Assembly: GCA_024690425.1 (NCBI GenBank)
Contig: JAILCT010000049.1
Span: 1 to 9,526 of the forward strand
Reading direction: 5' to 3'
Length of the DNA stretch: 9,526 nucleotides
DNA from: Lachnospiraceae bacterium
GTDB lineage: Bacteria; Bacillota_A; Clostridia; Lachnospirales; Lachnospiraceae
In this document: one piece after another, positions 1-4,612 of the stretch
Layout: the number at the start of each line of letters is the position of its first letter
How positions within the stretch are numbered: position 1 is the first letter of the stretch
Notes under the pieces: model-generated
The model's database searches: none
What the model saw: only the letters and a program-made list of their open reading frames with translations
What the model was told of the DNA's origin: nothing
Made by a program: the position numbers and the translations under genes

Positions 1-121
1 TCAGTTCACTCAATTCCCGGTTGATATCCGTTTCATTCGTATACTTTACCGAAAACAGGTTTCCGGTTTTTATTCCTGCGAGTGTCGGAGAACAATTATC
101 TATAATGAGTTTATCTGACAC
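1..121 (-). CDS. DUF3793 family protein, N-terminal 40 codons only (runs off the window)
   Basis: The reading frame opens with GTG at 121-119 and stays open to the window edge. A TAA stop lies in frame directly before the GTG, so no earlier start is possible; purine-rich stretches (AGGA close by, GGGGAAGG farther up) could serve as ribosome binding site. The peptide begins VSDKLIIDNCSPTLAGIKTG and continues NLFSV. The C-(S/A)-P-T-L-A-G-(I/L)-K-T-(G/A)-N/S-L-F signature is what I recognise as the start of DUF3793, a Firmicutes family of unknown function with a usual length near 190 residues, so about four fifths is missing. Two copies of the metal-regulon operator and a promoter precede it, placing it with the feo and ATPase genes. 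Function unknown; family assignment rests on one short but characteristic motif. Confidence 0.72.
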   Translation of the reverse strand, partial: MSDKLIIDNCSPTLAGIKTGNLFSVKYTNETDINRELSEL

Positions 122-161
122 TTATCCTGTACATCCTTCCCCGGTTCTTGGAAAACCATGA

Positions 162-177
162 GTTAGTCGCCACTAAC
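162..177 (-). promoter_or_regulatory. Operator palindrome GTTAGT-GGCG-ACTAAC before DUF3793
   Basis: Read on the minus strand this is a perfect 6-bp inverted repeat with a 4-bp spacer, the same GTTAGY-N4-RCTAAC layout found at five other intergenic places here. It lies about 41 bp upstream of the DUF3793 GTG and downstream of a terminator-like hairpin. I see no convincing -35/-10 pair placed to start transcription at this site, so it may act as a second binding site within the leader of the promoter at 265-293. Confidence 0.65.
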
Positions 178-185
178 CTTCTGCC

Positions 186-214
186 AAAAAAAATCGCCTT
201 TTCTATAAGGCAAT
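186..214 (-). terminator. Intrinsic terminator or attenuator in the DUF3793 leader
   Basis: On the minus strand ATTGCCTT, a 6-base loop ATAGAA, and AAGGCGAT form an 8-bp stem (one T-G pair), followed directly by a run of seven T. That is a credible Rho-independent terminator. It sits after the promoter/operator at 237-293 and before the DUF3793 start at 121, which is unexpected. It could end a short independent RNA, attenuate DUF3793, or stop read-through from the methyltransferase operon. Confidence 0.6.
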
Positions 215-236
215 ATAATCTCCTGTATTCGAGGAT

Positions 237-293
237 TTATTTGGGTTAGCGTTTGCTAACCCAAATAATAACACTGTTTAATCACAATGTCAA
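237..293 (-). promoter_or_regulatory. Promoter TTGACA-N17-TATTAT with a 14-bp-arm operator on the start site
   Basis: The -35 TTGACA is at 293-288 and the -10 TATTAT at 270-265, separated by exactly 17 bp. The operator at 268-237 has perfect 14-bp arms (TTATTTGGGTTAGC and its complement) around AAAC, the longest and most symmetrical of the six sites. It overlaps the -10 and covers the expected start near 258, so a bound protein would block transcription. The promoter lies in the gap between the methyltransferase stop (328) and DUF3793. The arms could form a hairpin, but no T-run follows, so I read it as an operator rather than a terminator. Confidence 0.8.
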
Positions 294-327
294 CAGCATT
301 GTTCAAACCTCTACCATATAAATATTG

Positions 328-972
328 TTATGCCGGCTTTCTTGCTACACAGTGCAGCCTGAAGAATCCCCTCTTTTCTCCGCTCTCCAGTATAAGACCG
401 GCACGCTCGCACAGCCTGCTCACTTCATCAACGCTGTATACATGCACATCTCCGTGACCAAACAAGTTTATCACAGGCATTTCTATATGGTTCATGAACC
501 ACCTTACAGGAGCTGTTTTTGCCGTCATGTCGCGCAGTATCAGCCTTCCTCCCGGGCGAAGAACTCTGTATACGCTGTTGAAGAAATTCTGTACATTAGG
601 ATAATGATGAAAGCTCTGGCAGCATATGACGGCATCATAGGTTTCATCTTCAAAAGGCAGGTTTTCGCAGTCACCCACAACCAGATTGACATCCTTCATA
701 TTCTTAGCCCTTGCCACTTCTATCATCTCAGGTGTAAGATCTATGCCTGTATAATGCTTATCCGGATATTTCTCGTGTAACAGTGTAAGCATCGGGGCCG
801 GCCCGCATCCGCAATCGAGAAGGTCCGTAAAAGACTCTTTCTCGAGCTCACTGAGAACATCGGGGTAATCCTTTTTACACATCTTATATACTCCGCCCCT
901 GTCCGTCTCATAGACCCTGGCAGCCCTGGCAAATTCCTTAACCGATAATTCCTTATATTCATTGTCTGTCAT
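328..972 (-). CDS. Class I SAM-dependent methyltransferase
   Basis: The product is 214 residues, the usual length for a stand-alone small-molecule class I methyltransferase of the Methyltransf_11/25 type. The SAM-binding core is clear: motif I LLDCGCGPA at 51-59, the acidic ribose-binding residue D78 in GIDLTPEM, the adenine-pocket stretch GDCENLPF at 100-107, and the D113-A-V region before SFHHYPN. RVLRPGG at 136-142 is the usual post-core turn. There is no signal peptide or membrane segment, so it is cytosolic. The start ATG at 972 lies four bases after the ATPase stop, with AAAGGA just upstream, so it is the third gene of the small protein-ATPase operon and should share its metal-responsive promoter. 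The substrate cannot be told from sequence; a metal-binding small molecule, lipid or protein is possible. Family secure, role unknown. Confidence 0.9.
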   Translation of the reverse strand: MTDNEYKELSVKEFARAARVYETDRGGVYKMCKKDYPDVLSELEKESFTDLLDCGCGPAPMLTLLHEKYPDKHYTGIDLTPEMIEVARAKNMKDVNLVVGDCENLPFEDETYDAVICCQSFHHYPNVQNFFNSVYRVLRPGGRLILRDMTAKTAPVRWFMNHIEMPVINLFGHGDVHVYSVDEVSRLCERAGLILESGEKRGFFRLHCVARKPA

Positions 973-976
973 TCCA

Positions 977-3052
977 TTATCCTTTCATCCTCGTCATACT
1001 GTTAAGCCCCAAAGCCACTGTGGAACCGTTATGCAGCATGGCAGATGTTGCGGGGGGCATGACCCCGGCTATACCCAGTCCTATGAGTGCTGTGTTAAAG
1101 CCCACTATAGTCCTGTAGTTAAACCTTATCCTCTTCATCAAAAGGGTGCTAATCTCCCTTAGGATGACAATGCTTTCAAGGTTGTCGGAGCCTATCGTGA
1201 TATCCGCTATCTGTCTTGCTATTTCTGCTCCGTCGCTTATTGCAATACCGGCATCCGAAGCTGACAGCGCCGGAGAATCATTGATACCGTCACCAACCAT
1301 GATCACACGGTGTCCTTCGACCTTGGCCCTTTCCACATATCCAGCCTTATCTTCGGGAAGAACCTCTGCATAGTATTCGGTGATCCCGGCCTGCGAAGCT
1401 ATCTTGGAAGCCGTTCTCTCACTGTCACCGGTCATCATCACTATATGCTCAAATCCCTGCTCACGAAGCCGCTCTACAACTTCACGGGTTTCCTTTCGCA
1501 TGGGATCCTCTATAAGGATGCATGCCGAAAGCTTACCGTTCTTGGCAAAGTAAAGATGCAAGTACCCATCCGGCAGGGAATCAAACTCGTCCTTTTTATC
1601 ATCTGCTATGGTCACGCCTTCATCCTCAAATACAAAATGATAGCTTCCGATAACAGCTCTTTCCCCGTTGATTTCAGAAGCGATACCATGCGCTACTATA
1701 TACTCTACATTTGTATGGAGTTCATCATGCATCAGTCCCTTGTTAAGAGCACAGTCAACAACAGCCCTTGCCACCGAGTGCGGGAAATGTTCCTCAAGGC
1801 ATGCGGCCTGTCTTAACAGTTCGTCCTCCGGTTCATCACAAAAAGAAACAACCCTGACAACCGTCGGCTGGGCCTTCGTGATGGTTCCGGTTTTATCAAA
1901 CACTATCGTATCTGCATCGGCTACGGCTTCAAGAAACTTACCTCCCTTGACGGTTATGTTGTATTCCGATGCTTCCTTTATTGCCGACAGTACAGATATT
2001 GGCATTGCCATTTTAAGTGCACATGAATAATCCACCATAAGCACGGATACTGCCTTGGTAACATTACGGCTTATGGCCCAGGTCAGTCCTGCTGCAAGAA
2101 GTGTATACGGAACCAGTTTATCAGCCAGTCTTTCGGCCTTACTCTCAAGCGATGATTTAAGCTTTTCAGATTCCTCGATCATTTTCACGATCTTATCAAA
2201 CCGTCCGCATCCTTCCGTCTGGGTCACTCGGATAGTCAGGTCGCCTTCTTCAACCACCGTACCTGCAAACACGCTCATACATGTCTCTTTTCGTACTGCC
2301 GCCGATTCACCCGTCATGGACGCCTGGTTTACCATGGCTTCTCCCTTGATCACCTCACCGTCAAAGGGGATCATGTTTCCCATTCTTACAATGACCCTGT
2401 CGCCGCATTCAATCCTTGATGAGTCGGTCTGTACTTCTCCGTCATCCGTAAGAAGCCACACCTTATCGATATTGAGCGACATCCTTCTTGCAAGATCATC
2501 CACCGAACGTTTATGTGTCCACTCTTCCAGCGTATCTCCGATCTTAAGAAGGAACATTACATTCGAGGCTGTATTGTAATCTCCTGTCAGCACTGCCGCG
2601 GTAATGGCCATGGCATCAAGCATCTCTACCTGCAGACGCCTGTTCTTAAGTGTCTTAAGGCCCCGAATGATGTATCCGAACGTTTTGACAGTGTCAAATA
2701 TCCTCCTTATCGAAAAAGGAAGGATAATACGCTTGGCATAATGCAGGATCACAGTCGTCACTATCTTATCGTAATACTTTGCCGAAAGCTCCCTTCCGGA
2801 ACTTTCAAAAACACGGTCCGGCACCTGTATATCATCAAACGAGAATGCTCTTATTATCTTAAGGATCCGGTCCCTGTCACAGGCAAAATACACCACCGCA
2901 TCAGCGGTACGTTCATACACGCGTACCTCGCCCACCTCATCATGTGTCTTAAGATAGTATTCGAGGGTATCCGCTTCCTTAAAGCTTAACCGCTTCATGG
3001 GAAGATGTATACGGATCCTGTTTTTTATTTCATGCTTTATTGTAAACTTCAT
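977..3052 (-). CDS. P1B-type metal-transporting ATPase with SCA motif (FezB/P1B-6-like candidate)
   Basis: The protein has 691 residues. The P-type ATPase hallmarks are intact: TGES at 247-250 (actuator), DKTGT at 386-390 with phosphorylated D386, MTGD at 540-543, and MVGDGINDSPAL at 585-596. The P1B nucleotide-domain histidine is H425, but followed by Ser instead of the usual Pro. The transmembrane metal site reads Y342-S343-C344-A345 with P351 six residues beyond the Cys, where copper and zinc pumps carry CPC. The N terminus (1-70) resembles an HMA fold with a basic IKNRIRIHLP segment but no CxxC. Membrane segments before the actuator domain look weak. The ATG overlaps the stop of the small upstream gene by four bases (ATGA), implying coupled translation. 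From memory, the SCA-type motif is that of P1B-6 ATPases, the class of ferrosome FezB. A P1B ATPase is certain; iron as substrate is inference. Confidence 0.93.
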   Translation of the reverse strand: MKFTIKHEIKNRIRIHLPMKRLSFKEADTLEYYLKTHDEVGEVRVYERTADAVVYFACDRDRILKIIRAFSFDDIQVPDRVFESSGRELSAKYYDKIVTTVILHYAKRIILPFSIRRIFDTVKTFGYIIRGLKTLKNRRLQVEMLDAMAITAAVLTGDYNTASNVMFLLKIGDTLEEWTHKRSVDDLARRMSLNIDKVWLLTDDGEVQTDSSRIECGDRVIVRMGNMIPFDGEVIKGEAMVNQASMTGESAAVRKETCMSVFAGTVVEEGDLTIRVTQTEGCGRFDKIVKMIEESEKLKSSLESKAERLADKLVPYTLLAAGLTWAISRNVTKAVSVLMVDYSCALKMAMPISVLSAIKEASEYNITVKGGKFLEAVADADTIVFDKTGTITKAQPTVVRVVSFCDEPEDELLRQAACLEEHFPHSVARAVVDCALNKGLMHDELHTNVEYIVAHGIASEINGERAVIGSYHFVFEDEGVTIADDKKDEFDSLPDGYLHLYFAKNGKLSACILIEDPMRKETREVVERLREQGFEHIVMMTGDSERTASKIASQAGITEYYAEVLPEDKAGYVERAKVEGHRVIMVGDGINDSPALSASDAGIAISDGAEIARQIADITIGSDNLESIVILREISTLLMKRIRFNYRTIVGFNTALIGLGIAGVMPPATSAMLHNGSTVALGLNSMTRMKG

Positions 3053-3291
3053 TCCTGTGCATCTTCTTCCTTTTTGGATCTTTTCTCATTGATATCCTTC
3101 GCTTCTTCGTAGATATCGGTACAATTCTCCTGAAGAGTTGTAACCTGGTCAAGGACAGAATCCTTTATCCTCAATACCCCTGCCGTGCAATGTGAATAAA
3201 CCTTTTTGGCATCCTTGGAAGATAACAGCTTGATCCCTTCAAGTCCAAACAGAGTGCCCAGAGCAAATAATCCTATTCCTTTCAGCTTCAT
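3049..3291 (-). CDS. Small glycine-zipper-like membrane protein (DUF6110-like; FezA-like candidate)
   Basis: This 80-residue protein starts with a hydrophobic helix at about 5-23 that carries glycines at 5, 7, 12, 16 and 19, including a GxxxG pair, so it can plausibly pack against other helices in the membrane. No signal-peptidase site is visible. The rest is polar and helical, with SSKDAKK at 24-30, two cysteines (C35, C57), and a highly charged tail rich in Glu and Lys that may form a coiled coil. I recall similar proteins as DUF6110, encoded beside P1B ATPases. The start has AAGGAG nine bases upstream. Its stop overlaps the ATPase start. It is the first gene of an operator-controlled operon. 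The position and shape match FezA, the small membrane protein of ferrosome loci, but the protein is too short to prove this by eye. Confidence 0.85.
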   Translation of the reverse strand: MKLKGIGLFALGTLFGLEGIKLLSSKDAKKVYSHCTAGVLRIKDSVLDQVTTLQENCTDIYEEAKDINEKRSKKEEDAQE

Positions 3292-3320
3292 AATGATGAT
3301 CTCCTTCTTGATTTTTAATC

Positions 3321-3336
3321 GTTAGTTAATGCTAAC
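3321..3336 (-). promoter_or_regulatory. Second operator, GTTAGC-ATTA-ACTAAC, in the ATPase operon leader
   Basis: The half-sites are GTTAGC and ACTAAC with a 4-bp spacer. The site lies 30 bp upstream of the small-protein ATG and about 64 bp (centre to centre) downstream of the operator on the start site at 3384-3401. Placement inside the transcribed leader suggests a roadblock or a second site for cooperative repressor binding. The DUF3793 leader shows the same two-site arrangement. Confidence 0.65.
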
Positions 3337-3383
3337 CATATCTGAAAAAAATATATTTGTTCGTTCATTCAGCCGTTCGATGT

Positions 3384-3441
3384 GGTTAGATTGGGCTAAC
3401 TGTAGTATATTATAGAATATCATTCATTAATTTTCAAGTGC
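3384..3441 (-). promoter_or_regulatory. Promoter TTGAAA-N17-TATAAT plus operator for the ATPase operon
   Basis: The -35 TTGAAA is at 3437-3432 and a perfect -10 TATAAT at 3414-3409, with 17-bp spacing. The operator GTTAGC-CCAA-TCTAAC lies at 3400-3385, across and just after the predicted start near 3402. The 58-bp block is almost the same as the block at 7349-7406: 46 of 58 bases match by hand count, including the whole -35 and -10 and their flanks. It should drive 3291-328 and be shut off when the regulator binds. Confidence 0.85.
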
Positions 3442-3465
3442 CGTGTCGTGTTATCATTGCCTTCA

Positions 3466-4209
3466 TCACCTGTATATCCTTACTCTGCAGTTAAGCTTAC
3501 CCTTCTTACTCAAGCTCAGCTCCTCTGAGTATTCGAACTTGCCCTTGCCACGTACGGATACCTTATCGCCTGCGCTTAACTGCTTTGCGTTCTCACTGCA
3601 GCTTCTTCCGTTCAGAAAAACAAGTCCTTCGGGAAAAAGTCCAAGCGCTTCCTGTCTTGACAGGTTATATACCCTTGCCACAACGGCATCAATTCTCAGC
3701 GAAGATACCTGTATGACTTTATCCTCCATATCAGGCGCGGTTATTTCATCGATATTATCCGCTGTTTCGGTTTTTACGGATGTATGCTTCACCCTCGTAA
3801 GGTTATCAATAATGAACTGTGCTATATTGTCCTTACAAAAAACGCAGGCTTCCTTGTCCTTTACAAAAATATCTCCCAGCATCTCGCGTTTAATGCCAAG
3901 GTTCATCAGGGCTCCGAGAAAATCTCTGTGGTTAAGGTCATCAGCGAATTTACTTGCCAGAGGCCTTATGGCCAGGGCCGTTATAGGGAATTCCTGCACG
4001 TAGCCCAGTTCATCTTCGCTTCCAAAGCGTATGATCCTGCGTTCGGCCAGATCACACCCTCCGAATAACTTAGGATGAGCATATTTAAGCTCGGATTCAT
4101 TTTCATAATATACTGCAAGCTCTGCAACAGACATGAAGTCGGTAAATGTATACTGTCCGCTGCTATAACTTCTTTCTGCCAGTTCCCGCATTCTCTGTAT
4201 CTCATCCAT
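3466..4209 (-). CDS. ylmH: YlmH-type S4-domain RNA-binding protein
   Basis: The protein has 247 residues, close to the roughly 257 of Bacillus YlmH. The N-terminal and middle parts carry family features: FTDFMSVAE at 22-30, an RIIRFG segment near 58-63, and LNHRDFLGALMNLGIKRE at 92-109, followed by GDIFV. The S4 RNA-binding fold covers about 168-225 (LRIDAVVARVYNLSR, then GLVFLNGR and LSAGDKVSVRGKGKF). YlmH is cytosolic, binds ribosomes or their RNA, and recent Bacillus work links it to ribosome-associated quality control; the gene is often found near divIVA. Here it is alone between the feo terminator and the ATPase promoter, with no metal operator upstream, so it is probably an unrelated housekeeping gene. 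The ATG at 4209 has GAGGCGG upstream. A TATAAT at 4274-4269 might be its -10, but no good -35 matches it. Confidence 0.9.
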   Translation of the reverse strand: MDEIQRMRELAERSYSSGQYTFTDFMSVAELAVYYENESELKYAHPKLFGGCDLAERRIIRFGSEDELGYVQEFPITALAIRPLASKFADDLNHRDFLGALMNLGIKREMLGDIFVKDKEACVFCKDNIAQFIIDNLTRVKHTSVKTETADNIDEITAPDMEDKVIQVSSLRIDAVVARVYNLSRQEALGLFPEGLVFLNGRSCSENAKQLSAGDKVSVRGKGKFEYSEELSLSKKGKLNCRVRIYR

Positions 4210-4244
4210 AGGTATATCCGCCTCACAGCCTTCTGTTTCTTCTC

Positions 4245-4298
4245 AAATAAAAATATGCGCAGATGTATATTATAAATATCCACGCCTGCGCATATTTT
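4245..4298 (-). terminator. Strong hairpin terminator of the feo operon
   Basis: Perfect 13-bp arms (4298-4286 and 4262-4250 on the minus strand, AAAATATGCGCAG and its complement) enclose a 23-base loop. On the minus strand the second arm runs into TTTTTATTT, giving a U-rich tail. It begins about 30 bp after the feoC-like stop, so it should end the feo transcript before ylmH. The tail is weaker on the plus strand, where no gene ends nearby. Confidence 0.85.
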
Positions 4299-4328
4299 AC
4301 CATATCTGATTTTCAGGAACAAGGCAGC

Positions 4329-4607
4329 CTATCTGACCTCCCACATTGTACCCATGTTCCTGAATCCCCCTTCCGGCATGCAGGAGGCACAGGCCTTACC
4401 GCCTCCGCCTGTGCCGCATCCCGTGCAGCCGTCGCAGGAATGTCCCTGACTGCATGTTTCCGTAAACTCGATCCTCTTTATGACGCCGGTTTGCTCGAGG
4501 AATTCTATGTCCCTCTTCACTTTTTCGACCGACGTGCCAAGGTCCATGGCGAGCATTTCAAGGGTTCGTGATCTTCCGTCTTTTAATAATCTTATCAATT
4601 CTTCCAT
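4329..4607 (-). CDS. feoC: FeoC-like small winged-helix protein with six-cysteine cluster
   Basis: From the ATG at 4607 the product has 92 residues. Residues 1-47 form a helix-turn-helix of the winged type (IRLLKDGRSRTLEMLAMDLG, then SVEKVKRDIEFLEQTGVIKR). A cysteine-rich part follows: C52, C58, C61, C64, C73 and C76, spaced x5-x2-x2-x8-x2 in a glycine-rich stretch, enough for an Fe-S cluster or metal site. FeoC proteins are small partners of FeoB, acting on FeoB stability or as local regulators; Enterobacteria have four cysteines, so six is a variation. The start lies five bases after the feoB stop with only a poor ribosome binding site, so translation is probably coupled to feoB. The longer frame from 4700 is rejected because it would lie deep inside feoB. 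The FeoC family label is likely but based on layout and context. Confidence 0.82.
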   Translation of the reverse strand: MEELIRLLKDGRSRTLEMLAMDLGTSVEKVKRDIEFLEQTGVIKRIEFTETCSQGHSCDGCTGCGTGGGGKACASCMPEGGFRNMGTMWEVR

Positions 4608-4612
4608 TTTCT

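Noticed and set aside
162..177. Fur box
   Set aside because: The sites lack the GATAATGATAATCATTATC-type repeats of Fur boxes; the GTTAG/CTAAC half-sites with 6 bp between them are a different motif.
237..268. 14-bp inverted repeat as a terminator of the methyltransferase operon
   Set aside because: No T-run follows on either strand, and the core matches the other five operators and overlaps a -10 box.
284..302. 6-bp inverted repeat ACAATG/CATTGT around the -35 of the DUF3793 promoter
   Set aside because: It is short, found once, and mostly explained by the -35 hexamer context; a second regulator site cannot be supported.
2055..2579. Long open frame on the plus strand inside the ATPase gene
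   Set aside because: It lies wholly antisense to a well-supported P-type ATPase, shows no recognisable domain, and reflects codon bias of the real gene. The same holds for the plus-strand frame at 5274-5792 within feoB.
4269..4297. Sigma-A promoter for ylmH inside the feo terminator loop
   Set aside because: TATAAT is present at 4274-4269, but the 17-bp-upstream hexamer is AAATAT, too far from TTGACA to call.
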